Under the pieces are notes generated by a model that was not told the DNA's origin, did not search any database, and saw only the letters and a list, made by a program, of their open reading frames with translations. From NCBI GenBank assembly GCA_900548745.1, contig URLQ01000030.1, forward strand, positions 1 to 24,097: DNA of 24,097 bases, in the 5' to 3' direction. The DNA is from an uncultured Prevotella sp. (lineage in GTDB: Bacteria > Bacteroidota > Bacteroidia > Bacteroidales > Bacteroidaceae). Each line of letters starts with the position of its first letter. Within the stretch, counting starts at the first letter, position 1. Shown in pieces: positions 8,503 through 16,045 of the stretch. Position numbers and translations under genes: made by a program.

Positions 8503-8626
8503 GAAAATAATAAAGGTAATATTCGTTTGAGGCATAAGGATAAAAGGAAACATAAATACACTTTTCATTAGCTTATATAGCAGAGGTGGTGCGGCGCAGC
8601 GTTATGCGCTGCGCCATTTTATTTTA
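8503..8626 (+). ncRNA. Candidate small RNA between an orphan promoter and a terminator
   Basis: The interval is bounded by a well-formed promoter (8465-8497) and an intrinsic terminator (8593-8626), giving a predicted transcript of about 120 bases. It contains no ATG. The only short frame is from a TTG at 8527 to a TAG at 8569-8571, 14 very basic codons without a visible ribosome-binding site. The first 80 bases are purine-rich and mostly unstructured, and the 3' end is the GC-rich hairpin, a layout common in trans-acting sRNAs. I do not recognise it as 6S, tmRNA, RNase P or SRP RNA. The start point is estimated from the promoter. Confidence 0.5.
8593..8626 (+). terminator. Rho-independent terminator
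   Basis: A perfect 9-bp stem, GGCGCAGCG (8593-8601) with CGCTGCGCC (8607-8615), and a 5-base loop are followed by ATTTTATTTTA on the plus strand. The T-rich side is downstream only for plus-strand transcripts. For the minus-strand genes ending at 8681 it is a hairpin without a T tail. It ends the candidate small RNA and perhaps M18 read-through. Confidence 0.8.
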
Positions 8627-8680
8627 TATGGAGTGGTGTGATGTCTTTGCCGGTGAATGGTTGCAATGGCTTCTGACTCC

Positions 8681-10147
8681 TTACAGAAGGTAAGGAACCA
8701 GCAGGGACAGGTTGTAGGCGAGAAGATAAACGGTAAGGAACCCGATAAGTCCTCGCATGAAGATGAGTTTCTTGTTGTCTACAGCCTTGAAGATGTATGC
8801 CATAGCAATAGGCATGACAAACAGCCAATGTGCTCCCATGATGTATACTTCGTTAAGTCCGAAGCCCAACACCACATGTATGAACATGTCGAAAGCGAAG
8901 CCTCCGAGTGCCATCCATATAAAACGGCTGCGGCGTCCGAACCATATTCCGGCAATGAACAATGCCACGAGGATAAACTCTACAGAATAGTTCATCATAT
9001 TGTTGTAGTATACAAGTACCGGTCTGCCACGGAGCGTATCGCCCAGCAGATGGTCTTTGTGCAGCTGTATCGACTCGCCGAAGAGGTTTTCCACAGCACT
9101 GTCCCATCGCGGTGTGGATATGTCGGTCCAGCTTGAGAACTCACCGTTGGCAATCGGCTTGCCCTTATGGGTATAGCCAGGCTGCTTATGGTCGGCAATG
9201 TATTTTGCCTTGATGCGCTGTTTCATCATTTGGTCGAAGGCTTTCTTTGCCTCTGCGGAGTCTTTGATGCTTGTGGTATCGCGGAAGAGAGCATATTCCT
9301 GAGCCTTCTTCTCGTCGCTTTTCTTCTTTCTTGCTTCAGCCCGCTTCTTGTCTTCAGGAAACTTTAGAGTCTTGTATTCCCAACGTGCCGTTGTCCAGAT
9401 CAGTGCAGAAGGGATGAGTACGGCAAAGAGGAGATAGCGTGGACGGAAGAAGCGTTTTCCGTCAACGAACAAGGCATCGATGAATATCTTTATACCGTTG
9501 CTCAATGTTATGCCAGCCGTAAAGAGGAACATCAGCATGGTCTGCCATCCGCTGAGTCTCTTCTTGTCGCGGATCTTAATGCCGCAGACATAGAGTGCCA
9601 TCAGCAGCATGAACATTGACGGAGCGAAATGGTCGGGCACGATATATGACACCATGACATAGGCAAAGCTGAACAGCAGCGATGAGAGTAATACAGCGTC
9701 GGTGTTCTTTACTCCGATGATGTCACGGCAGATGCGGATCATGAATATGAAGGAGTAGAACACGATGAACAGCAAGATGGCTGCCGCTATATACTGCACG
9801 AGGTTTACCCCCGTCATGTCCATCAGCCATACATTGAGTTGTGACAGTGGATATACGAAGAAAGCGAGCAGAGGGTGACGATAGATGTTGTATGCCGGAT
9901 TCCATGTAGACAGCACATAATATGTGAGAGGATCGAAACCGGATATCTGGAAGTTCTTTATAAACAGAGACCAGAATGCTTTTGTAGGTTTCATGAACTT
10001 CTCGGCATAATGGTAAATCACCAGACCGTTGAGGCACAGATACACCAATAATGCCATCAGGGCGGGCATTGCCTCGTTTCTCCTGACACGGAACATTCTG
10101 AATATCTGTACTATTATATTCTTAAACTCTTTTATGGGATTATTCAT
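8681..10147 (-). CDS. Polytopic membrane protein, GT-C glycosyltransferase-like
   Basis: Inner-membrane protein of 488 residues with about ten hydrophobic segments. After the first segment (about 27-48) comes a loop with D72 and H91-P92 (context FDPLTYYVL, then YRHPLLAF). This resembles the Asp and HP(P)L signature in the first periplasmic loop of GT-C enzymes that use polyprenyl-phosphate sugars, such as ArnT and PMT. Between segments (about 255-380) is a long, charged, Lys-rich soluble insert that I do not recognise. It is the last gene of the minus-strand run, 113 bases after the HAD phosphatase and two genes after the UbiA-type enzyme, so it could transfer the lipid-linked sugar they make. 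I believe related proteins are filed under a DUF in Bacteroidetes (possibly DUF6080). The membrane protein is certain; the transferase role is inferred. Confidence 0.7.
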   Translation of the reverse strand: MNNPIKEFKNIIVQIFRMFRVRRNEAMPALMALLVYLCLNGLVIYHYAEKFMKPTKAFWSLFIKNFQISGFDPLTYYVLSTWNPAYNIYRHPLLAFFVYPLSQLNVWLMDMTGVNLVQYIAAAILLFIVFYSFIFMIRICRDIIGVKNTDAVLLSSLLFSFAYVMVSYIVPDHFAPSMFMLLMALYVCGIKIRDKKRLSGWQTMLMFLFTAGITLSNGIKIFIDALFVDGKRFFRPRYLLFAVLIPSALIWTTARWEYKTLKFPEDKKRAEARKKKSDEKKAQEYALFRDTTSIKDSAEAKKAFDQMMKQRIKAKYIADHKQPGYTHKGKPIANGEFSSWTDISTPRWDSAVENLFGESIQLHKDHLLGDTLRGRPVLVYYNNMMNYSVEFILVALFIAGIWFGRRSRFIWMALGGFAFDMFIHVVLGFGLNEVYIMGAHWLFVMPIAMAYIFKAVDNKKLIFMRGLIGFLTVYLLAYNLSLLVPYLL

Positions 10148-10260
10148 ATCTCAATTCTTTAATATTCTGAATACTTTATCCTATTATAAAAATAGTGTCT
10201 TATCCTTATGGGAATACTCTTTTCTACTTGTTCGTGCTCTTGCCTTCGTTGCTGTCTTCC

Positions 10261-10857
10261 TTACTTTCTGAACGGCTTATAGTACCCTTCGTCAGCGAAG
10301 TTGAGCATTTCGGTGTCTCCGTTGCTGTCACCGTAAGCCGTCAGATAATAAGCCTTGCGGTTGGGGTGGAGGGCAAGAATGCGTCTTACTTTCTCTTGCT
10401 TCCTGCAGTTAGCCGAGAGGAAGCGTCCTGTTAGAGCACCGTTCACCACCTCTATCCTTGTGCAGAAAATCTCTATTCCTGGAATCTCCTTGAAGAAAGG
10501 AGCAACCCAGTTGTTGATGCTTGCACTGACAATCATCACGGTGGAGTCTTCCTCAGCCATAGCCTCCTGAACCTTTTTCATGCCTTTCTCTCTAACGATG
10601 TGCTTGTGGCTTGAGGCGAAGTGTTCGCACAGGTCATCGAACATCGTCTCCGGCATGCCTTTGAAGTAGTATGAGAAAATCTTCTCCTTCACCTTTCCGC
10701 TGTCTGCCAGTCCGAGTTTCATGGCAACAAGGAAGTGCAGATGCAGTGTGAAGCATTTCAGAAACTCCTTCCATCCTTTGGCAAAGAGTAGGAAGGCAAT
10801 CAGCGAATCACGTTTTGTCAGCGTGCCGTCGAAGTCAAAGGCGTATATCTTTTTCAT
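10261..10857 (-). CDS. HAD-superfamily (subfamily IB) phosphatase
   Basis: Cytoplasmic phosphatase of 198 residues with all HAD motifs: the nucleophile D8 and acid D10 in DFDGTLT, S111 in MIVSAS, a Lys near 153-156, and D177/D181 in GDSNGD. The helical cap between motifs I and II (about 17-100) marks subfamily IB, like SerB or CicA. The substrate is not fixed by sequence. It follows the UbiA-type phosphoribosyltransferase by 112 bases, so removing the 5-phosphate from polyprenyl-phosphoribose phosphate is an attractive role: mycobacteria need a phosphatase at that step, and HAD and UbiA domains are found fused in some bacteria. A phosphoserine- or lysophospholipid-type phosphatase cannot be excluded. 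No promoter is evident in the gap before it. Confidence 0.85.
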   Translation of the reverse strand: MKKIYAFDFDGTLTKRDSLIAFLLFAKGWKEFLKCFTLHLHFLVAMKLGLADSGKVKEKIFSYYFKGMPETMFDDLCEHFASSHKHIVREKGMKKVQEAMAEEDSTVMIVSASINNWVAPFFKEIPGIEIFCTRIEVVNGALTGRFLSANCRKQEKVRRILALHPNRKAYYLTAYGDSNGDTEMLNFADEGYYKPFRK

Positions 10858-10969
10858 ATCTTCAATCTTTTTTTTATAATTGTTCTCCTGTCAGGGGATA
10901 CTTCCAATATAACTGTCTGTTTATCTCTGTAATAAGACAGGTTATGGCTGTGGCTTTGTTTCCGTATTG

Positions 10970-11854
10970 CTAAAGAATATAGATAATCATCAGGAAGGCA
11001 AGAACCCATAGTGCAAGCACCACTTGCAGGAACCTGTCGCGAAGCAGCGTCTTGGTAGGGTCGCCGCTTTTGTTGTCTACGAGTGTCAGTTGCAGATAGC
11101 GCAATATGCCGAGCAGTACGAATACTGTTGTAAGATACAGATATCTTGTGCCAACCCTTTGTTCCACCTCAGGAGACACGGTATACATGATATAGCATAC
11201 GATAGTGACGGTTGCCGTTATTGTGATGGCCTGGTTGATGAACGACAGGTTATAGCGGATGGTGTTTGTCCGTGGAGCATGTCCCGTCTCGTTCATCAGT
11301 ATCACGTCGTCTCTGCGCTTTGCAAGAGATAGGAACAAGGTGAGAAGGAACGTCATCAGCACAATCCAGTTGCTCAGCGGAATGTCGGTGGCGATGCCTC
11401 CCACAAGCAGTCGGAGTACGAATCCGAAGGCAATCACGCATACATCCACGATGGCTTGCTTCTTCAGCCACAGGCAGTAGGCTATGTTCAGCAAGAGATA
11501 GATAGCGATGACCACGCCTACACCGGCAGCGAACTCTCCGAGCAGCGATACGCAGCCGAAGCTCAAGGCAATCATAGCAGCCATTATGGCGTATCCCTGT
11601 GCTATGCTCACCTTGCCGGATGCTATAGGGCGATGGCATTTCTTGGGGTGTCTGCGGTCGTCCTCAACATCCACTATGTCATTGAGGCAATATATAGCGG
11701 ATGCGATAAAGCTGAACGCAAGAAATGCTATTGCAGAAGCCGCAATATCAATCTTGTCCATCAAACTGCCGCCAAAGAACAGTGGCACAAGCACGAACAC
11801 GTTCTTTGCCCACTGATGCGGACGTATAATCTTCAGTATATTCTTTATGCCCAT
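10970..11854 (-). CDS. UbiA-family prenyltransferase, polyprenyl-phosphate phosphoribosyltransferase-like
   Basis: Integral membrane enzyme of 294 residues with about eight or nine helices. The first Asp-rich motif is complete: N58-D59, D62 and D66 (NDIVDVEDD), followed by HRPIASG. The N-terminal RPHQWAKNVFVLVPLFFGG and the SLAKRRDD region (176-183) are the marks of the decaprenyl-phosphate phosphoribosyltransferase (DPPR synthase, Rv3806c-like) branch rather than the quinone or heme branches. Such enzymes join PRPP to a polyprenyl phosphate, the first step to polyprenyl-phosphoryl ribose or arabinose. The HAD phosphatase and GT-C-like protein downstream fit that pathway. The gap before it (11855-11982) is 128 bases and holds only a poor minus-strand promoter candidate: TATTTTTG at 11916-11909 without a -33 box. 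The exact prenyl and sugar substrates remain inferred. Confidence 0.85.
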   Translation of the reverse strand: MGIKNILKIIRPHQWAKNVFVLVPLFFGGSLMDKIDIAASAIAFLAFSFIASAIYCLNDIVDVEDDRRHPKKCHRPIASGKVSIAQGYAIMAAMIALSFGCVSLLGEFAAGVGVVIAIYLLLNIAYCLWLKKQAIVDVCVIAFGFVLRLLVGGIATDIPLSNWIVLMTFLLTLFLSLAKRRDDVILMNETGHAPRTNTIRYNLSFINQAITITATVTIVCYIMYTVSPEVEQRVGTRYLYLTTVFVLLGILRYLQLTLVDNKSGDPTKTLLRDRFLQVVLALWVLAFLMIIYIL

Positions 11855-11982
11855 TAAGAAAATAAATATAAATTAGTGCGCTAAGTTACTCACTTTTTAC
11901 ATATTATCCAAAAATAAACTTGTTTTCGGTGATATTTAGTCTGTTATCCTATGGCTCTTGTCTCCATGCTCCGCAGTATTTG

Positions 11983-13035
11983 TCATTTCCATGCTCCGAT
12001 ACATTTGTTGATAGTCCAATGCAACACAAAGGCTACGGGTACGGAGATGAGAAGTACGAGCAGGGTGGTGATGCAATAGCCAAGATGCAGTTCGCTTAAC
12101 GGGCGTAGAACAAACTCGATGTGTATAAGATATATCTCCAGACTTATAGTGCCGAGAAACGTCAAGCCTCGGTTTATGGCTTTGGGCAGCAGTGGTATAA
12201 TCTTACATTCCAGCAGTAGAGCTGTCACCGTGAGCGGTATATACACCATTCTCTCCATAAACAAAGGGAAACGGTTGTGGCCGATATATTCAAATCTGAG
12301 ACATATCCAGACGCACATGGCAAATATGAGTAGCAGCAGCCAGATGCTGTTCTTCTCCAAGGTGCGCTTTTCCATAACCCATTTGCCGCAGTTTATGCCG
12401 ATGAGGAATATCGGTATACGGCTGAAGAATATCTCCAGGTGTCCTACCGTATGATGGAATAGCGGGATATACTGGACCATCGTAGCCTGCAGTACTGCTG
12501 CCACCGGCAGCCATCGGTAGATGGGGCTGCGACGAATGAGTTCCATATACGGTGGTGCAAAGATATATAGCATCATCGTGGCAGGCACATACCAGAAGGT
12601 AAGGTCGTCAGCCCGCCAGAAGCTCCAGTTGAAAAGGATGTTTGCAATGAGGTTGGGAATGTCGGGACTGAACTTCCCGCCCGGCACCGTCGTGTATTTC
12701 CATATATAGAATACAGAAGCCACCAATATCCAGATAGGGTATATACGCAGGTATCTGCGCTGGAAGAAGTGCAGAAGAGATTCCTTCAGAGGCATTGCCC
12801 CCTTGCCGTCGAGCTGTTTACCGAGTCGCATGCGTGTCCATGAGTACCACAGTCCCATACCGCTGACAAAGAGAAACATGTCAACGCCCACATTTCCAAG
12901 TCTGCGTAGCGGATAGAAATAATAGGTGCTCGGCATGAACACATGGAACATGGCGACAATGATTATGGCGAATCCCATCAGTTCGCCACGGTACGCACTC
13001 AGGTCGCTAAAGCGAATTTCTCCTTTGTTCTCCAT
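11983..13035 (-). CDS. Acyltransferase family 3 (AT3) membrane protein
   Basis: Integral membrane O-acyltransferase-like protein of 350 residues with about ten helices. The N-terminal AT3 signature is present: R16 (AYRGELMGF) and H31 (VAMFHVF), followed by GVDMFLFVSGMGLW at about 49-62. AT3 proteins move an acyl group, usually acetyl from acetyl-CoA, across the membrane onto sugars of LPS, capsule, exopolysaccharide or peptidoglycan. It begins 7 bases after the stop of another AT3 gene, so the two are co-transcribed, and it lies in an envelope-modification block with a phosphoethanolamine-transferase-like protein and a UbiA-type enzyme. No extra SGNH domain is attached. The acceptor cannot be read from the sequence. 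Confidence 0.85.
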   Translation of the reverse strand: MENKGEIRFSDLSAYRGELMGFAIIIVAMFHVFMPSTYYFYPLRRLGNVGVDMFLFVSGMGLWYSWTRMRLGKQLDGKGAMPLKESLLHFFQRRYLRIYPIWILVASVFYIWKYTTVPGGKFSPDIPNLIANILFNWSFWRADDLTFWYVPATMMLYIFAPPYMELIRRSPIYRWLPVAAVLQATMVQYIPLFHHTVGHLEIFFSRIPIFLIGINCGKWVMEKRTLEKNSIWLLLLIFAMCVWICLRFEYIGHNRFPLFMERMVYIPLTVTALLLECKIIPLLPKAINRGLTFLGTISLEIYLIHIEFVLRPLSELHLGYCITTLLVLLISVPVAFVLHWTINKCIGAWK

Positions 13036-13042
13036 CAGAGTA

Positions 13043-14113
13043 TTATCTCAGTTTTGGTTTTGGAATGTATCTGAACAGCAGTTTGAAAAGCCATGCACAT
13101 ACTATGGATGCAATGATATAGATGATTATTCCGGTATACACCCTGCCCCTGTATGACATCGGGATGATGATTTCTCTGAGAACAGGATGCACGACGAACA
13201 ATGCGGAAGATATTACTCCCACCCATACGCACGGCTTCAGCATATTCTCCGGTAGCAGCTTTATAGTGGCTACAGCCCCGATAACGATAAATGCCGGTAC
13301 CCATAGCCATGAGTTGAAGTTGAAGCTTCCTGTGTATACGGCTATTGCCGACAGTATTGCTATGGCTGCATATACGGGCTTGCCGTAGGTCTTTCCGTGG
13401 CGTGCATACAGCATTCCCATTCCGAATGGCAGCATCGCTCCGATAAAGTTGTAGCGTATCCTGTTCAGAGAGTCATCGCTGCCTATCATCTCAGGCGAGA
13501 ACACCGTCTGTATCGCCCAGCATACAACGATGAAAGCAACCACGTATGCCGACTTCCTGCGGTACAGGAACAGACGGTAAACGATATACAACTGCAGCGT
13601 AAGACCGAAATACCAGTATGGTCCCGGCTTTATAATATGGTCGGGATCAGGCAGCATGTTGATATACATAAGCAGTTGTGCAACGACTCTGCCGAAGGTG
13701 TAGCCATGATAGCCATGCGGATGCAGATAGCTGACTACGGCAAAGGCTATGTATCCCAGGAACATCAGTCTGAGCAGCTTGGCATAGTGATACCATGTGA
13801 AGGATAAGACCCCGACGGTCTTGTCCCTTTCTTTCTGTTCATATTTGGCAACGAGTCCGAAGCCGCTGATGAAGAGGAACAATGGCACTCCGTAATGTCC
13901 GAAGAACGAAAGAATATGTATAAACAGGTCGTGGTTAAGCGAAAGCAGTCTGTCTGCCAGCTGCATCGGCTTGTCTACATTAAAGGTATATTCGTTCTCC
14001 TTTACGGCAAAGCCAAGGAAATGACAATAGTTGTGCAGGATAATGCCTAAGATAGCAATACCGCGCAATGCTTTCGATTCAGTCAGACTCAGTAATTGTT
14101 GCTTGTTCATCAT
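13043..14113 (-). CDS. Acyltransferase family 3 (AT3) membrane protein
   Basis: Second AT3 protein, 356 residues and about ten helices, clearly different in sequence from the AT3 that follows it. R17 (KALRGIAILG) and H27/H31 (IILHNYCHF) are in the expected first helix, and GVPLFLFISGFGLV (about 75-88) is the second family signature. Its ATG overlaps the stop of the phosphoethanolamine-transferase-like gene as ATGA, which points to translational coupling; a second ATG follows immediately. Two unlike AT3 genes side by side suggest two acylations or two acceptors in one envelope glycan. As with other AT3 proteins, acetyl-CoA is the likely but unproven donor. Confidence 0.85.
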   Translation of the reverse strand: MMNKQQLLSLTESKALRGIAILGIILHNYCHFLGFAVKENEYTFNVDKPMQLADRLLSLNHDLFIHILSFFGHYGVPLFLFISGFGLVAKYEQKERDKTVGVLSFTWYHYAKLLRLMFLGYIAFAVVSYLHPHGYHGYTFGRVVAQLLMYINMLPDPDHIIKPGPYWYFGLTLQLYIVYRLFLYRRKSAYVVAFIVVCWAIQTVFSPEMIGSDDSLNRIRYNFIGAMLPFGMGMLYARHGKTYGKPVYAAIAILSAIAVYTGSFNFNSWLWVPAFIVIGAVATIKLLPENMLKPCVWVGVISSALFVVHPVLREIIIPMSYRGRVYTGIIIYIIASIVCAWLFKLLFRYIPKPKLR

Positions 14114-16023
14114 CTTTTCTTTTTATTGTTCTCTTTCGCTTTCTCCTGTTCTTTCTGTAGCTTTTCTTTCTCCATGAGCACGTTATAGTCCACTTGCCTC
14201 TTTAGTATTCTCGGGCGTTTCTCGTTGTATTTGTCGCTCAGGATATTCAGCTCGTCGCGATACTGCGGACATTCTATGCCTGCGAGATACAGCAGCAGAT
14301 ACGGCACGGCGTCTGTCATATATGGGCGTTTGCGGTATTTCCTTACTGCCTGCCAGATGTCGGGATGCTTTGCCTTGTATTCTCTTGATGCCCATATCCA
14401 CATCGGAATCTCGAACTCCGCATGTGCAAGGCGTGGCGTTATCTCTGCAGAGTGCATTCTTCCGTAGAAGTGTACACCCCCGTCATAGCATTCTTCGCCA
14501 TGGTCCGGCACATATATTACTATAGCGTCCTGCTTGCGGAACTTGTCAACGATGGCGTTCACGATGCTGTCGTTATATAGTATAGCGTTGTCATAGTCGG
14601 AGAGGACGGTACGCTCCTTGTCGCTGAGTTCCGGCCGGCTCTCCTTGTAAGTGTCCTTGTTGAATCTCTTCTGCACCTTCGGGCAGCGAGTTCTGTAGTC
14701 CACGTGTTGTCCTTTCAGATGGAAGATGATGAGCTGCGGCTTGTCCTTGCCCTCGTCTTTCAGCTTTTCGTAGTTGCATAGCAGCCCGTTGTCAAAGCGG
14801 TACAAGTCGGTATTGCGGGTGTCAAACTGTGCTTTGCTCAGTTGTTCGTCGTTGAGGAAGAAGCCTCCGCTGAAGTCATAGACCGCTTCTTTTGCCTGTG
14901 GCAGGAATTGGTTGGTCATGAATGTCACGTGGTAGCCTGCCTTGCGGAACACTTCCGGAAACAGCGGATAGTCGCACCAGTCTCCCTTGTCGCCCACGGT
15001 ATAGAGCGAGAAGAGGTGTTTGAAAACAAAGCTCGTCAGGTTCCAGGGTGACACTACATCCGTAAAAGGCATCAGCTCGCCCCTCTTGTACAGTTTCTTC
15101 TGTCGTGGTGTGTTCGGCGTTTCGTATCCATAGAGTGAAGAATGGTTGCGGTTGTAGCTTTCGCCAATTATCAGTACTATGTTTCTGCTGCGATACGAAC
15201 AGCTGTCCACCTTCACGTCGTCGAGACTTGCCTTCAGTCTTACCAGCTGCTGGGCAGTAAGTTCATTGGCATAAATGCTGAATGCCAGTCGGTATATCGG
15301 CAGATACTGCACGCCGTGATGTTTCTCCGTGAGTTCGTGTTCCACATCGCCGATGTTGTCATACGACATCAGTTTCACGAGCAGTCGTTTGTTTTCCATA
15401 CACATCGAGGCACACACAATAAACGTTATCAACACGGCAAGTCCTGCTGTTGGACGTATTATGTATGCCACTTTCTTCACCTTATTATATAAGTTAGACA
15501 GAGGAACCCATATACTTTGCTGCTTCTTCAGAAGAAGAGAAATCCCTCCCGTAATCTTCTTGTGCCATACTCCGATGATGATGTTCAGTAAGGCAAGCAG
15601 CAACACCAGTCCTACGCTGCTTCCCAATATGTTCCAGCTTAGATATGACTCCAGAAACTCCGATGCCTCGCTGGTATTCGTTTCCCCTACGAGCAGGAGC
15701 ATAGTCGGATTCAGCGTGGAGTCGAACTTCACGTAGCAGTAGAGGTCTATTATGGCAAGAACGTATGCCACGGTATAGAACACCGCCCTTATCCATACTC
15801 TTATTTTCCTTGGTATAAACGTAAGCAGTATGCATAAGGCGTATACATCAAAAAACAGTTCCTGCCACGTTAGACTATAGGCATGGCTTCTGCCGTTGTC
15901 GGGTACAATGGCGTACGAACATACCAGTCCGAGTATGTACATGAATATAAAGAACGTAGCATTGCGCCTTATGGGCAGCAACGCATACGCTAAAAAGTCT
16001 CCTATTTTTTGCAAAGATTTCAT
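14110..16023 (-). CDS. Phosphoethanolamine transferase-like (EptA/sulfatase fold) membrane enzyme
   Basis: Protein of 637 residues: about five N-terminal membrane helices (roughly 23-40, 54-70, 76-97, 131-151, 191-208) and a periplasmic alkaline-phosphatase-fold domain from about 279. Key residues match the EptA/CptA/OpgE group: E288 in LIIGESYNRNHSSLYGY, the likely nucleophile T330 in SPWNLTSF, H440 in HLKGQHVDY, and D507-H508 in PDHGEE. Such enzymes transfer phosphoethanolamine from phosphatidylethanolamine to lipid A, core sugars or glycans and can raise resistance to cationic peptides such as polymyxin. The C-terminal 40 residues are an unusual Lys/Glu/Gln-rich basic tail. It begins 22 bases after rseP ends and overlaps the next gene by 4 bases. 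The acceptor is unknown. Confidence 0.87.
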   Translation of the reverse strand: MKSLQKIGDFLAYALLPIRRNATFFIFMYILGLVCSYAIVPDNGRSHAYSLTWQELFFDVYALCILLTFIPRKIRVWIRAVFYTVAYVLAIIDLYCYVKFDSTLNPTMLLLVGETNTSEASEFLESYLSWNILGSSVGLVLLLALLNIIIGVWHKKITGGISLLLKKQQSIWVPLSNLYNKVKKVAYIIRPTAGLAVLITFIVCASMCMENKRLLVKLMSYDNIGDVEHELTEKHHGVQYLPIYRLAFSIYANELTAQQLVRLKASLDDVKVDSCSYRSRNIVLIIGESYNRNHSSLYGYETPNTPRQKKLYKRGELMPFTDVVSPWNLTSFVFKHLFSLYTVGDKGDWCDYPLFPEVFRKAGYHVTFMTNQFLPQAKEAVYDFSGGFFLNDEQLSKAQFDTRNTDLYRFDNGLLCNYEKLKDEGKDKPQLIIFHLKGQHVDYRTRCPKVQKRFNKDTYKESRPELSDKERTVLSDYDNAILYNDSIVNAIVDKFRKQDAIVIYVPDHGEECYDGGVHFYGRMHSAEITPRLAHAEFEIPMWIWASREYKAKHPDIWQAVRKYRKRPYMTDAVPYLLLYLAGIECPQYRDELNILSDKYNEKRPRILKRQVDYNVLMEKEKLQKEQEKAKENNKKKR

Positions 16024-16045
16024 CTTCAGGATATATTATGTATTG

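Noticed and set aside
12557..12565. GCAAAGATA, a minus-strand -7-like box inside an AT3 gene
   Set aside because: No TTTG-type -33 box at 19-21 bp and it lies within coding sequence.
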